Shown: positions 8,527-17,881 of the stretch, in pieces
Numbering within the stretch: the first letter of the stretch is position 1
Layout: the number at the start of each line of letters is the position of its first letter
From: Flagellimonas lutimaris
GTDB lineage: Bacteria; Bacteroidota; Bacteroidia; Flavobacteriales; Flavobacteriaceae
DNA length: 64,000 nt
Assembly (NCBI RefSeq): GCF_003581615.1
Contig: NZ_QXFH01000070.1
Coordinates: 744,001-808,000 of the forward strand
Reading direction: 5' to 3'
The notes under the pieces: model-generated
Told to the model about the DNA's origin: nothing
Databases searched by the model: none
What the model saw: the letters and a program-made list of their open reading frames with translations, nothing else
Translations under genes and position numbers: made by a program

Positions 8527-9569
8527 GCATTGGACATAAACTCCTCTGCTTTCTCGACCATTTTTTTGCTTCCACAGAAAAATGGAACTCGTTCATGAAG
8601 TTCGGTAGGCTCTATGTCCATAATACGTTGGTAGCCATCACTAGCCTTTCCATTGGCCTGCTCGGCTAAAAATGCCATGGGATTGCACTCATATAATAAA
8701 CGAAGCTTGCCATTTTGAGCTTTGCTGCTTTTTGGGTACATGTAGATTCCACCCTTAATCATGTTGCGGTGAAAGTCCGAAACTAAGGATCCGATATATC
8801 TCGAAGTATAAGGTCTATCACCTTCTTCCTTTTGGCAATATTTAATGTAATCCTTTACACCTTGCGGAAAATGGATGTAGTTTCCTTCGTTTACGGAGTA
8901 GATTTGTCCTGTTTCTGGAAACTGCATATTTGGATGGGAAAGGTAAAAGGTTCCCAAGGCCGGGTTTAGGGTAAAACCATTTACACCATGTCCTGTGGTA
9001 TAAACATACATGGTAGAGGTTCCATAGATAATGTACCCTGCAGCTATCTGGTTTTTTCCAGGTTGTAGAAAATCTTCCAAAGTAACTGGAGTTCCAACCG
9101 GAGTTACCCTTCTATAGATGGAAAAAATGGTTCCTACGGATACATTTACATCAATATTGGATGAGCCATCCAGGGGATCTATTAAAACCACGTACTTGTT
9201 CTGGTGTTTTTTGTCAAAACTATTGATTGTTATAAAATCATCTTCCTCTTCCGAAGCTATGCCACAAACAATCTCACGATTCTTAAGGGTTTCAATAAAT
9301 TTCTCATTGGCCAATACATCCAGTTTCTGTTGATCTTCTCCTTGGATATTGGTGTCACCTGCGGCGCCAGTTATATCGACCAGACCTGCTTTGTTTACCT
9401 CATGGTTCACTACTTTTGCCGCTAGACGGATTCCGTTAAGTAGTCTTGAAAGTTCCCCGGAAGTGTATTGAAATGAATTTTGGTTGGCGATGATGAACTC
9501 GCCCATGGTGAGTCGCTGTTTGTCAAACATTGGAAAAGACTGTTTTATTTTTCGACAAATATCGGGCAT
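8523..9569 (-). CDS. fbp: Class I fructose-1,6-bisphosphatase
   Basis: The enzyme hydrolyses fructose 1,6-bisphosphate to fructose 6-phosphate, the committed step of gluconeogenesis, in the cytoplasm. The metal and substrate motif [12 protein letters not shown] is present, with an acidic EEEDD loop before it and an N-terminal [10 protein letters not shown] segment typical of class I enzymes. The length of 348 residues is normal. The start at 9569 adds about 13 residues before the usual beginning, and an internal Met (MFDKQRLT) could be the real start. The gene is divergent from a GNAT gene. Confidence 0.96.
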   Translation of the reverse strand: MPDICRKIKQSFPMFDKQRLTMGEFIIANQNSFQYTSGELSRLLNGIRLAAKVVNHEVNKAGLVDITGAAGDTNIQGEDQQKLDVLANEKFIETLKNREIVCGIASEEEDDFITINSFDKKHQNKYVVLIDPLDGSSNIDVNVSVGTIFSIYRRVTPVGTPVTLEDFLQPGKNQIAAGYIIYGTSTMYVYTTGHGVNGFTLNPALGTFYLSHPNMQFPETGQIYSVNEGNYIHFPQGVKDYIKYCQKEEGDRPYTSRYIGSLVSDFHRNMIKGGIYMYPKSSKAQNGKLRLLYECNPMAFLAEQANGKASDGYQRIMDIEPTELHERVPFFCGSKKMVEKAEEFMSNA

Positions 9570-9616
9570 TTTGTGAAACTACAACGTTTTCGAAGAGGTT
9601 TAATTATGTATTTTTA

Positions 9617-9624
9617 TAACTTTG
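9617..9624 (+). promoter_or_regulatory. -7 promoter box TAACTTTG
   Basis: This is a perfect TAnnTTTG match 19 bases before the GNAT start at 9644. It probably drives the GNAT and aspartate kinase genes. No good -33 box is visible. Confidence 0.45.
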
Positions 9625-9643
9625 AGTTTTATTTGTAACAATT

Positions 9644-10126
9644 ATGGAGTATACAATTAGAGAGGCTCGTCCTGAGGATATGGAAGAGGTGTTAAACTTG
9701 GTTCAAGAATTGGCCAATTTTGAAAAAGAACCCGATGCTGTGGAAATTACCAAGGATGATTTAGTGAAACATGGATTTAGTGACCAAAAAATGTTCCATT
9801 GTTTTGTTGCTGACACCAGCGAAGGTATTGCAGGCATTGCCTTGGTGTATCCAAGATATTCCACTTGGAAAGGCCCTGCCATTCACTTGGAAGATTTGAT
9901 TGTATCCGAAAAGGTGAGGGGGAGCGGTCTGGGTACAGCCCTGCTGGATGAAGTGGTAAAGTATGGCGATAGTCTGGGGGTAAAACGAATTTGCTGGGAA
10001 GTTTTGGATTGGAACGAGCCCGCTATTGAGTTTTATGAGAAGAAAGGAGCCAATGTGCTACGAGATTGGGACGTGGTCCAATTGGATGAAAAAGGAATAA
10101 AAAATTATTTGGAAAGCCTCAACTAG
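9644..10126 (+). CDS. GNAT family N-acetyltransferase (diamine acetyltransferase-like)
   Basis: This 160-residue GNAT-fold protein begins YTIREARPEDMEEV, the usual first strand and helix. Acetyl-CoA binding is marked by VRGSGLGTALLDE (about residue 90), and it ends with the NEPAIEFYEKKGA segment common in spermidine/diamine-type acetyltransferases. The acceptor is not known. The gene lies 29 bases before aspartate kinase on the same strand, so the two are probably co-transcribed, although no functional link is evident. Confidence 0.88.
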   Translation: MEYTIREARPEDMEEVLNLVQELANFEKEPDAVEITKDDLVKHGFSDQKMFHCFVADTSEGIAGIALVYPRYSTWKGPAIHLEDLIVSEKVRGSGLGTALLDEVVKYGDSLGVKRICWEVLDWNEPAIEFYEKKGANVLRDWDVVQLDEKGIKNYLESLN

Positions 10127-10155
10127 GCCGGCCAAATTCTATATTATAAAAATAC

Positions 10156-11403
10156 ATGAGGGTATTTAAGTTTGGTGGAGCATCCGTTAAAGATGCAGAT
10201 GCAGTTAAAAATGTGGTCAACGTATTACAGGAGGTTGGTTATAGCGACACTTTGGTTGTGGTTTCTGCGATGGGAAAAATTACCAATGCCATGGAAAAAG
10301 TGGTGGAATCCTATTTTAATGATAAGGATGCTGTATCTGCTGCAATTCAAGAGGTGATTGATTATCACAATGAAATATTGTCGGACCTATTTCAGAATCC
10401 GAACCATCCGGTTTATTCCAAAGTAAAAGTACTTTTTGATGAGGTAAAGGGATTTTTAGCTTGGAATAAATCACCTAAATATGCATTTGTGTACGATCAA
10501 GTAGTCTGTTATGGTGAATTGTTGTCCACAACCATTGTGAGTTCCTATTTAAACGAAGTCGGCATTTCCAATACGTGGCTGGATGTCCGTACTCTTATCA
10601 AAACAGATAGCAATTATAGGGATGCCCAAGTCAATTGGGAACGCACCCAACAGGAAGTTGCCAAAATAGACGTGTCCAAATTGAATATCACCCAAGGTTT
10701 TTTAGGTAGTGACGATAATAATTTTACCACTACATTGGGCAGGGAGGGCTCTGATTACTCTGCTGCTATTTTAGCCTATTGCCTAAATTCTGAATCGGTG
10801 ACCATATGGAAGGATGTGCCTGGAGTTTTGAATGCCGACCCAAGAAACTTTGAACATGCACAATTGTTGGATAAAATCTCGTACCGAGAAGCTATTGAGC
10901 TGGCGTTTTATGGAGCCTCGGTAATTCACCCGAAAACATTGCAGCCTTTGCAACGCAAAGAAATCCCACTGAAGGTAAAATCGTTTGTAAGGCCAAAGGA
11001 TAGTGGGACCACGGTGGGCAAAGGAAATGGAATTGAACCTAAGATTCCCTGTTTTATCGTGAAAAAGAATCAGGTGTTACTCAAACTTTCGTCCCTTGAC
11101 TTTTCTTTTATAGTGGAGGATAACATAAGTGAAATTTTCAAGCTGTTTCATGATCACAGATTAAAGGTGGACCTTATTCAGAATTCTGCGATTAGTTTTT
11201 CTGTTTGTTTGGACAATAAATTTCGAGGACTTCCACCTTTATTGGAAGAACTTAAGCGAAAGTTTAAAGTGGTGTGCCACGAAGATGTTTCACTTTATAC
11301 CATTCGTCATTTTAATGATGATTCGGTTAAATCCCTTCAAAATGGAAAGTCCGTATTGGTCGAGCAAAGAGGTAAGGAAACCGTTCAACTTGTTGTAAAA
11401 TAG
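10156..11403 (+). CDS. lysC: Aspartate kinase
   Basis: The enzyme phosphorylates L-aspartate, the first step to lysine, threonine, methionine and diaminopimelate. Family motifs are the N-terminal KFGGASV, the TTLGREGSDYSA loop (near residue 195) and the FYGASVIHPKT segment (near 255). The C-terminal third (from about 300) is the regulatory ACT region, and no homoserine dehydrogenase domain follows, so the protein is monofunctional. Its 415 residues fit the short Bacteroidota form. The ACT region suggests allosteric feedback control, but the effector cannot be read from sequence. Confidence 0.92.
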   Translation: MRVFKFGGASVKDADAVKNVVNVLQEVGYSDTLVVVSAMGKITNAMEKVVESYFNDKDAVSAAIQEVIDYHNEILSDLFQNPNHPVYSKVKVLFDEVKGFLAWNKSPKYAFVYDQVVCYGELLSTTIVSSYLNEVGISNTWLDVRTLIKTDSNYRDAQVNWERTQQEVAKIDVSKLNITQGFLGSDDNNFTTTLGREGSDYSAAILAYCLNSESVTIWKDVPGVLNADPRNFEHAQLLDKISYREAIELAFYGASVIHPKTLQPLQRKEIPLKVKSFVRPKDSGTTVGKGNGIEPKIPCFIVKKNQVLLKLSSLDFSFIVEDNISEIFKLFHDHRLKVDLIQNSAISFSVCLDNKFRGLPPLLEELKRKFKVVCHEDVSLYTIRHFNDDSVKSLQNGKSVLVEQRGKETVQLVVK

Positions 11404-11481
11404 AAGTTTCCATATAATATTTAGGTAAAAGGGTCAGTAACCTTTATTTTCTATCTTTACACGTACCTAAATACTTTTTCT

Positions 11482-13302
11482 ATGGGCTTGGTTTCTGCTA
11501 AAGAGGTGGCGAAAGTCATCCATCTGGACAAATATGGCTTTTTGGGCACTTTTGTAGGATGGCTTTTAATGGTAGCCACTAGGATTAGCACTATCAACAG
11601 ATTTTACGATAAGAACAAAGACCTTCCCGGTCCCGAATTCTTGGATGCTATATTGGACCATTACGAAATTGATTTTGAAATTCCAGAAGAGGATTTAAAA
11701 CGACTTCCCAAGTCAGGTCCCTACATTACTATCAGCAACCACCCATTAGGGGGTATTGATGGGGTGCTTTTGTTAAAACTTCTCCTAAAAGAGCGGCAGG
11801 ACTATAAAATAATAGCCAATTTTTTACTCCATAGGATAGAACCATTAAAGCCTTATATAATGCCGGTAAATCCTTTTGAAAACCATAAGGATGCCAAGAG
11901 TAGCGTAGCCGGTTTTAAAAGTGCACTTCAACATTTAAGGGATGGACACCCATTAGGTATTTTCCCTGCGGGAGAAGTATCCACTTACCGCGATGGAAGA
12001 TTGGTGGTGGACCGACCTTGGGAGGAAGCGGCCATAAAATTGATAAGAAAAGCCGAAGTCCCTGTGGTTCCCATTTATTTTCATGCACGAAACAGTCGAT
12101 TGTTTTACCGATTGTCCAAGATGGATGATGTATTCCGAACGGCAAAGCTGCCTTCGGAGTTAACATCGCAGAGCAGACGTCCTATAAAAGTGCGTATTGG
12201 TCAGCCTATATCGGTAAATACCCAGAAAGAAGAAGAGACTTTGGAGGATTTTGCAGAATTGCTTCGTAAAAAAACCTATCTATTGGCCAATGCGTTTGAA
12301 AAGGAGCGATTTATAGACAAAGTGCCCACCTCGCTTAAAATTCCTAAACCTCCAAAAAAAATAGCTACAGCCATTAGTGCCAAGGTACTGGAGGGCGAAA
12401 TTGACAAATTACGGGAGAAAGATTGCCGCATGTTGGAAAGTAAAAACTATGAGGTGTTTTTAGCGCAGGCCAAGGATATGCCTTTCTGTTTAAACGAAAT
12501 CGGTCGCCAGCGCGAAGTAACTTTTAGAGAAGTAGGGGAAGGAACCAATAATGCGATTGACTTGGATAAGTTCGATTCGTATTACCATCATTTATTCTTG
12601 TGGGACAACGACAATAAAACCATAGTTGGGGCTTACCGCATGGGTTTGGGTTCGGAAATCTTCAAAAATTATGGCATTGATGGCTTTTATCTTCAAGATC
12701 TTTTCCGATTTGAACCTGAATTGTATGGTATGATGGAAAAATCCATCGAAATGGGAAGAGCCTATATCGTAAAGGAATATCAGCAAAAGCCCATGCCTTT
12801 ATTTTTACTTTGGAAAGGAATCGTGCACACAACGTTAAGGCATCCGGAACACAAGTATTTGATTGGTGGGGTGAGTATCAGCAATCAGTTCTCCAATTTT
12901 TCCAAGTCGTTGATGATTGAGTTTATGAAATCCAATTACTGGGATCCCTACGTGGCACAATATATTCGACCCAAAAAGGAGTTCAAGGTGAAGTTGAAAG
13001 ATGGCGATAAAGAGTTTGTATTTGACGAAACCCAGGCCGATTTGAACAAGTTCGATAAGCTAATCAGTGAAGTGGAGCCCGGCAGTTTAAGGTTACCTGT
13101 ATTGATAAAGAAATATATTAAGCAAAATGCCAAGGTGGTAGCATTTAATGTAGATCCATTGTTCAATAATTCTGTGGATGGGTTAATGTATATTCGAATC
13201 GCGGACCTTCCAGAAAGTACCGTAAAGCCGGTAATGGAAGAATTTCAGGCAGAATTGGAGCGTAAAGTGGCGGAAGGGAACGGTAATTCTAACATTGATT
13301 AG
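11482..13302 (+). CDS. olsF: Bifunctional O-/N-acyltransferase, OlsF-like
   Basis: Two acyltransferase modules are fused in 606 residues. The N-terminal half is PlsC/OlsA-like, with SNHPLGGIDG (His87, Asp93) and FPAGEVSTYRDG. The C-terminal half (about 310-520) is an OlsB/hemolysin-type N-acyltransferase beginning near LNEIGRQREVTFREVGEG. OlsF of Flavobacterium johnsoniae and Serratia has this layout and makes ornithine lipid by N- then O-acylation. A glycine- or other amino-acid-lipid role is also possible. A partial -7 match (TATCTTTA, 11452-11459) precedes the start. The final four bases overlap the convergent GNAT gene. Confidence 0.78.
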   Translation: MGLVSAKEVAKVIHLDKYGFLGTFVGWLLMVATRISTINRFYDKNKDLPGPEFLDAILDHYEIDFEIPEEDLKRLPKSGPYITISNHPLGGIDGVLLLKLLLKERQDYKIIANFLLHRIEPLKPYIMPVNPFENHKDAKSSVAGFKSALQHLRDGHPLGIFPAGEVSTYRDGRLVVDRPWEEAAIKLIRKAEVPVVPIYFHARNSRLFYRLSKMDDVFRTAKLPSELTSQSRRPIKVRIGQPISVNTQKEEETLEDFAELLRKKTYLLANAFEKERFIDKVPTSLKIPKPPKKIATAISAKVLEGEIDKLREKDCRMLESKNYEVFLAQAKDMPFCLNEIGRQREVTFREVGEGTNNAIDLDKFDSYYHHLFLWDNDNKTIVGAYRMGLGSEIFKNYGIDGFYLQDLFRFEPELYGMMEKSIEMGRAYIVKEYQQKPMPLFLLWKGIVHTTLRHPEHKYLIGGVSISNQFSNFSKSLMIEFMKSNYWDPYVAQYIRPKKEFKVKLKDGDKEFVFDETQADLNKFDKLISEVEPGSLRLPVLIKKYIKQNAKVVAFNVDPLFNNSVDGLMYIRIADLPESTVKPVMEEFQAELERKVAEGNGNSNID

Positions 13303-13790
13303 TCTATTCCAATTTTGTCGCTACGTTTTTCGAACAATAAATTATCCTTCCAAACACCATGGGTTTTGCCCACTCGCTCCCGTTTTCCAATGTATCGGAA
13401 GCCCATTTTTTCGTGTAGTTTAATGCTTGCAATATTCTCTGGAAATATCCCGGATTGTATGGTCCAATAACCAGCCTTTTCACTTTTTTTAATTAAATGT
13501 TCCATGAGTAATTTGCCAACCCCTTTGCCGCGACTTTTGTTTGAAATGTAAACACTAACCTCGCCAACACCTCCATAAACACAACGGCTAGATACTGGGG
13601 AAAGGGCGGCCCATCCCATAATTTCCCCATCTTTTTCCGCAACCAACCTACAATGCTCCGTATGCGCTTGGTCCCAATGGTCGTAAGTAGGGGTTTGCGT
13701 TTCAAAAGTGGCAAATCCGGTAGCTATTCCTTCTGAATAGATTCTGGAAACGTTTTCCCAATCGGATGGTTTCATGCTTCTGACGGTCAT
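13299..13790 (-). CDS. GNAT N-acetyltransferase, phosphinothricin-acetyltransferase-like
   Basis: The 163-residue protein follows the Pat/MnaT pattern: RSMKPSDWENVSRIYSEGI at the start, a VYISNKSRGKGVGKLLM acetyl-CoA loop (about residues 92-108) and GIFPENIASIKLHEKMGF near the end. Members acetylate methionine sulfone or sulfoximine and phosphinothricin-like amino acids, and the physiological substrate is often unknown. It lies last in the minus-strand run, after a terminator, and so may have its own promoter in 13791-13838. Confidence 0.87.
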   Translation of the reverse strand: MTVRSMKPSDWENVSRIYSEGIATGFATFETQTPTYDHWDQAHTEHCRLVAEKDGEIMGWAALSPVSSRCVYGGVGEVSVYISNKSRGKGVGKLLMEHLIKKSEKAGYWTIQSGIFPENIASIKLHEKMGFRYIGKRERVGKTHGVWKDNLLFEKRSDKIGID

Positions 13791-13838
13791 GGTTATCTCT
13801 GTTTAATGATTGTAATATTACGATGAATTTAAAATTAA

Positions 13839-13868
13839 AAAAAGCCAGATAATTTTATCTGGCTTTTA
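13839..13868 (-). terminator. Intrinsic terminator after the TM2 gene
   Basis: The arms AAAGCCAGATAA (13841-13852) and TTATCTGGCTTT (13855-13866) are perfectly complementary and flanked by A and T runs. The hairpin lies just 3' of the TM2 gene on the minus strand. Confidence 0.8.
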
Positions 13869-13875
13869 ATCTTTT

Positions 13876-14247
13876 TTAGAACCAGGGCTTTTTACCCACC
13901 TGATACGTGTTATAAAACTCTTCATCAGATTTGGTGAGGTAGATAATACCCTCTATCAAACCGATAATCCATGCTGCCGAAGCACCAATTCCGCATGTTA
14001 TGGCACCTAATATAATGGTCACGGCAAGTAAGATGATACCTTCTTTGTTATAGCCCAAAATAAATTTGTGAACACCAAACCCTCCTAGTAAAATAGCTAA
14101 GATACCGGCAAGGATTTTTTTATTATCACCACCTGCGTCTTTAAGACCCTCCTTAAATTCTTCCGCAGTTTTTTTGGCTTCTTCTTTAAAATCTTTGGCG
14201 GCTTCTTCCGCTTTATCGCCAAAGTCTTTTTTCTCTTCTTCTGACAT
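13876..14247 (-). CDS. TM2 domain-containing membrane protein
   Basis: The 123-residue protein has a highly charged N-terminal helix (about 1-40, Lys/Glu/Ala rich, coiled-coil-like). Two membrane segments follow, joined by the TM2 signature: LLGGFGVHKFILGYNKEG, then GIGASAAWIIGLIEGIIYL. TM2 proteins are small integral membrane proteins without a settled bacterial function. The charged N-terminus probably faces the cytoplasm. It is followed by a strong terminator and is likely a single-gene unit. Confidence 0.85.
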   Translation of the reverse strand: MSEEEKKDFGDKAEEAAKDFKEEAKKTAEEFKEGLKDAGGDNKKILAGILAILLGGFGVHKFILGYNKEGIILLAVTIILGAITCGIGASAAWIIGLIEGIIYLTKSDEEFYNTYQVGKKPWF

Positions 14248-14299
14248 GTCTGTAAATGTGTTGGTTAATGTATGTTAAATGTAGCAAATAAATCAATAC

Positions 14300-14686
14300 T
14301 TAAAGAAAGGCTTTATCAATAGGTTCCCACAGTTCCAATTTGTTGCCTTCCGGGTCCAAGATCCAACCAAACTTTCCATATTCGTATTCTTCCATTTCAC
14401 CCACTACGGTAACGCCTTCTTTTTTCAGGACCTCGAGCAGTTCTACCAAGTTTTCTACCCTAAAATTCATCATGAACTGCTTTTCACTTGGTTTAAAATA
14501 TTCGGTTTTCTCATCCATAGGACTCCACTGAGTTGAACAATCGTTGCCTTTTTTGTCCTTCCACCAAAACGTACAGCCATATTGGTCGGTGTTCAATCCT
14601 AAATGGTTTTTGTACCAATCCTTGATTTTGTTCGGGTCCTTGCTCTTAAAGAAAAAGCCGCCCAGTCCTGTCACTCTGTTTTTCAT
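14300..14686 (-). CDS. VOC (glyoxalase/bleomycin-resistance fold) family protein
   Basis: The 128-residue protein is a single VOC domain of two beta-alpha-beta-beta-beta modules. It begins with GFFFKSKDPNKIKDWYKNHL and closes with WILDPEGNKLELWEP, where the Glu is the usual metal ligand. Substrates vary widely in the family and cannot be assigned. Its start overlaps the stop of the DUF1801 gene by four bases (14683-14686), so the two are translationally coupled. Confidence 0.86.
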   Translation of the reverse strand: MKNRVTGLGGFFFKSKDPNKIKDWYKNHLGLNTDQYGCTFWWKDKKGNDCSTQWSPMDEKTEYFKPSEKQFMMNFRVENLVELLEVLKKEGVTVVGEMEEYEYGKFGWILDPEGNKLELWEPIDKAFL

Positions 14687-15141
14687 GATTTCTTAGTGTT
14701 TTTTTCGTACAATGCAATCCATTCCTTCGGTGTCATTTTTTGGCAAAGTTCTGCTATCAATCCATAAGGTATTTTGTTCATGTTCTTAAACCGGATACAG
14801 CTTTTGCCCATATCCAGTTTTGTGCTCACATGTTTGGGGTACTCGCCCACAAACCAATCGAGCAAAGCTTTATCGGCATAAATTCCCATATGGTATAGTG
14901 CAACAAAGTTTTTCTGTGATGCAATATTGATAAAGGGCAGTGGAAGTTTGGGGTCACAATGATACCCATCGGGATAGATGGAATGGGGCACTAAAAAACC
15001 TATCATTTTATAGTTGATGCATTCCTCAAACCCTACGGGTAAATTGGTTTTTATTGTTTCTCTAAGTTTGGAAACGGCCTCTTTACGTTCTTCGGGTAGT
15101 TTTTGGATATACTCGTCCGGTGTTTTGGCATCTATCGTCAT
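14683..15141 (-). CDS. DUF1801 (YdhG-like) domain protein
   Basis: The 152-residue protein has the DUF1801 layout: an N-terminal TPDEYIQKLPEERKEAVSKL helix, a central GFEECINYKMIGF strand pair, and a late segment with GKSCIRFKNM. The fold resembles CyaY-like domains and the molecular role is unknown. It is the upstream partner of a two-gene unit with the VOC protein. No partner in the neighbourhood suggests a pathway. Confidence 0.82.
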   Translation of the reverse strand: MTIDAKTPDEYIQKLPEERKEAVSKLRETIKTNLPVGFEECINYKMIGFLVPHSIYPDGYHCDPKLPLPFINIASQKNFVALYHMGIYADKALLDWFVGEYPKHVSTKLDMGKSCIRFKNMNKIPYGLIAELCQKMTPKEWIALYEKNTKKS

Positions 15142-15201
15142 GTATGATCAATTTATATTGAATTGCCAGAGCCAAAAGTAGGAGAGATAAGGTTTATAAA
15201 G

Positions 15202-16134
15202 TTAACAAAATCTCTCTTTGACTTTGTCAACTATAGTTTGTGCCAATTTTTCTTTGCTTTCTATCGTCCAACCAGCTACATGGGGGGTGAGAAGTACATT
15301 TTTTGCTTTACGTAGGTATTTAAAAGCTTTTGGTTTTTGTACAAACATATTCTCAAAAGACTTTTTCTCATATTCCAATACGTCCAATCCTGCCCCTAGA
15401 ACTTTTCCTGACTTTAAACCTTCAACCAAATCCTTGGTCACCACACATTTACCACGAGCGGTATTCAGCAACCAAAATGGTTTATGGAATGCTTCAATAA
15501 ACTCGGAATTTATCATTCCAACGGTTTCCTCGGTTTCGGGAACATGCAAACTGACAACATCCGACCGTTGTTGAAATTCCATAATCCCAACCTGTCTCGC
15601 ATTGTCATCACCTACACCTCCCACAATATCGTAGCAGATGACTTCTACATCGAACCCGCGGAGTTTTTTGGCGAAGGCCTTTCCCATGTTTCCATAGCCA
15701 ATAATTCCTACCGTTTTGCCATCCAGTTCTGCGCCTCGGTTGGCTTCGCGTTTCCATTTACCTTTTTTTACTTGGCTGTTGGCCTTGCACATATGGTTCA
15801 TCAGGGAAAGTAACATACCTAAAGTGTGTTCACCTACGGCATTACGGTTACCTTCCGGAGCTGATGCCAGAAATATGTCTTTAAATTTGGCATGTTCCAC
15901 ATCAATATTTTCCAATCCGGCACCGACCCTTCCAATAAATTTAAGATTGGTGGCCTTGTCCAAAAATTGTTGATCAATAGTGAACCTACTTCGAATAATG
16001 ATTCCGTCGTACAAATGGATTTTTCTCTCTATTTGTTCTTTACTGGATGTGTAGTCTTCATCATTTTCGAACCCAAGCTCTGCAAATTGTTCTATAAGCA
16101 AGGGATGATTGGTGTCTAGGTGGAGAACTTTCAT
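15202..16134 (-). CDS. D-isomer-specific 2-hydroxyacid dehydrogenase (phosphoglycerate dehydrogenase-like)
   Basis: The NAD-dependent fold is clear: VGIIGYGNMGKAFAKKL marks the dinucleotide site, and the catalytic residues fall in NTARGK (Arg), a downstream Glu (VLEYEKKSF) and LTPHVAGW (His). The length of 310 residues without an ACT domain fits short 3-phosphoglycerate dehydrogenase-like enzymes, but other 2-hydroxyacid substrates are possible. I start at the ATG at 16134 (MKVLHLDTN). The frame stays open to 16251, but that part overlaps the upstream cupin gene and has no conserved sequence. Confidence 0.88.
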   Translation of the reverse strand: MKVLHLDTNHPLLIEQFAELGFENDEDYTSSKEQIERKIHLYDGIIIRSRFTIDQQFLDKATNLKFIGRVGAGLENIDVEHAKFKDIFLASAPEGNRNAVGEHTLGMLLSLMNHMCKANSQVKKGKWKREANRGAELDGKTVGIIGYGNMGKAFAKKLRGFDVEVICYDIVGGVGDDNARQVGIMEFQQRSDVVSLHVPETEETVGMINSEFIEAFHKPFWLLNTARGKCVVTKDLVEGLKSGKVLGAGLDVLEYEKKSFENMFVQKPKAFKYLRKAKNVLLTPHVAGWTIESKEKLAQTIVDKVKERFC

Positions 16135-16153
16135 GAGGGCAAATATACAACTC

Positions 16154-16519
16154 CTAGATTTTTGGGTAGTGTGTCTGTGTTTTTTCGTGTTGGACATTAC
16201 CGGTGTGTGCTGTATTGATTTTTTCAAATAGGAGCACGTGCACCACTTCACCGTTTTTGGTCATGGGGTTATGTTCCACGCCTTTGGGCACTACAATAAT
16301 CTCTCCTTCGTTCACCACCTCCGTTCTATCGCGATATTGCATGTAGAGTGTGCCTTTTATTACTTGGAACAATTCGTCTTCGTTCTCGTGGGCGTGCCAA
16401 ACAAACTCACCTTGGAGTTTAGCCAAAAGCACTTGCATATCATCCACTACTGCAATTTGATGTGGGTGCCATTGTTTGGTAAACTCGGCGTGTTTTTCTT
16501 TTAGGTTGATAGTTTTCAT
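16154..16519 (-). CDS. Cupin domain protein
   Basis: This is a small 121-residue single cupin. The first metal motif is WHAHENEDELFQVIKG (His, His, Glu spacing as in the family), and the second is VPKGVEHNPM. Such proteins bind metal and act as isomerases, dioxygenases or sensors; no specific role can be given. It lies 9 bases after mgtE and 19 bases before the hydroxyacid dehydrogenase start, within a continuous minus-strand run. Confidence 0.85.
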   Translation of the reverse strand: MKTINLKEKHAEFTKQWHPHQIAVVDDMQVLLAKLQGEFVWHAHENEDELFQVIKGTLYMQYRDRTEVVNEGEIIVVPKGVEHNPMTKNGEVVHVLLFEKINTAHTGNVQHEKTQTHYPKI

Positions 16520-16528
16520 GTGATAGTT

Positions 16529-17881
16529 TTAAATCCCCAAAATCATTTTGGCAATCCAAAAATAGATAAGGATTCCAAAAATATCATTGCTTGTAGTAAT
16601 AAACGGACCAGTGGCAATTGCGGGGTCAATATTTCGTTTGTTAAGGAACAAAGGAATAAAAGTGCCGATAAATCCAGCTACTACAATTACAACAATTAAC
16701 GAAAGTGATATAGCCAATGCGGTAGCAAAGGCACCTTTCCAAATCCAAGTGAAAAGCAAAAGTAAAATAGCGAGGATGAACCCGTTTAACAGAGCCAATA
16801 GCATTTCTTTTATCAGATGGTTTCGTACACTTCCTTTTAAATCATCGTTCGCCAGACCTTGTACCACTATGGCACTGGATTGTACTCCAACATTGCCCGC
16901 CATCGCGGCAATTAACGGGGTAAAGAAGAACAACACGGCATGTTTGGATATCATATCCTCAAAAGTTCCCATGATTGCGGCAGCCCCAAGTCCTCCTAAA
17001 AGACCCAATATCAACCAAGGGAGGCGGGCACGGGTAAGTATCCAAATACTATCGCTTACCTCTACATCTTGTGAGATACCAGCAGCCATTTGATAATCTT
17101 TATCGGCTTCTTCTCGGATTACATCCACAATATCGTCAATGGTAATACGTCCTACCAAACGTCCAATCTCATCCACTACAGGAATGGCTTCCAAATCATA
17201 TTTGGACATGATCTTGGCGACTTCCTCACCTTTTTCGTTGACGTTTACCGAATCCACTTTAGGAATGTAAACATCCTTGATATGTGTTTTGGAAGAGGTG
17301 GTTAGTAAATCTTTTAAGGAAAGTCTACCTTTAAGTTTACCTTCATCATCCACAACATAAATGGAATGCACGCGGGTTACATTTTCTGCTTGGGCGCGCA
17401 TTTCTTTAATACAGGTAGTAACGGTCCAATTTTCGTTGACCTTAACCAACTCTTTGGCCATAAGGCCACCTGCAGAATCTTCTTCGTAACGCAAAAGATC
17501 CACAATGTCCTTGGCATGATCACGGTCTTCTATCTCGGAGATAACTTCCTGAACAAGTTCCTTTGGAAGTTCATTGATAATATCCGCAGCGTCATCCGTG
17601 TCCAGTTCCGATAGCTCTCCTGCAATTTCCTTGGCGGTAAGATTTTTAAGTACAGCTTCACGGATGTCTTCATGCATTTCTGCAAGGATGTCCGAAGTTT
17701 TTTCGCTGTCCAGAAGTTTAATTAGATAGGTAGCCTCTTCCACCTCAAGTTCATCCGCTATCTCCGCTATATCGGCATAGTGGAACTCCTTCATCATGGC
17801 CTGAAGTCCGGCGTTCTTTTTTTCCGCGATCAGTTGCCTGATTTCTTCTAAAAGTTCGTCTGTAAGTTTAAATGGGGTCAT
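16529..17881 (-). CDS. mgtE: Magnesium transporter MgtE
   Basis: This 450-residue inner-membrane Mg2+ channel has the full family layout: an N-terminal superhelical domain (about 1-130) with [15 protein letters not shown], two CBS domains (about 135-255, with [18 protein letters not shown] and [15 protein letters not shown]), a connecting helix and about five C-terminal membrane segments. The pore segment [16 protein letters not shown] is typical. Cytoplasmic Mg2+ bound by the N and CBS domains closes the channel in known members. The start overlaps the end of rsmA by 14 bases. No Mg2+ riboswitch is visible, which is expected for a gene inside an operon. Confidence 0.96.
   Translation of the reverse strand: MTPFKLTDELLEEIRQLIAEKKNAGLQAMMKEFHYADIAEIADELEVEEATYLIKLLDSEKTSDILAEMHEDIREAVLKNLTAKEIAGELSELDTDDAADIINELPKELVQEVISEIEDRDHAKDIVDLLRYEEDSAGGLMAKELVKVNENWTVTTCIKEMRAQAENVTRVHSIYVVDDEGKLKGRLSLKDLLTTSSKTHIKDVYIPKVDSVNVNEKGEEVAKIMSKYDLEAIPVVDEIGRLVGRITIDDIVDVIREEADKDYQMAAGISQDVEVSDSIWILTRARLPWLILGLLGGLGAAAIMGTFEDMISKHAVLFFFTPLIAAMAGNVGVQSSAIVVQGLANDDLKGSVRNHLIKEMLLALLNGFILAILLLLFTWIWKGAFATALAISLSLIVVIVVAGFIGTFIPLFLNKRNIDPAIATGPFITTSNDIFGILIYFWIAKMILGI

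Noticed and set aside
16135-16251. Upstream extension of the hydroxyacid dehydrogenase
   Set aside because: It overlaps the cupin gene end, has no conserved sequence, and the family starts at MKVLHLD.
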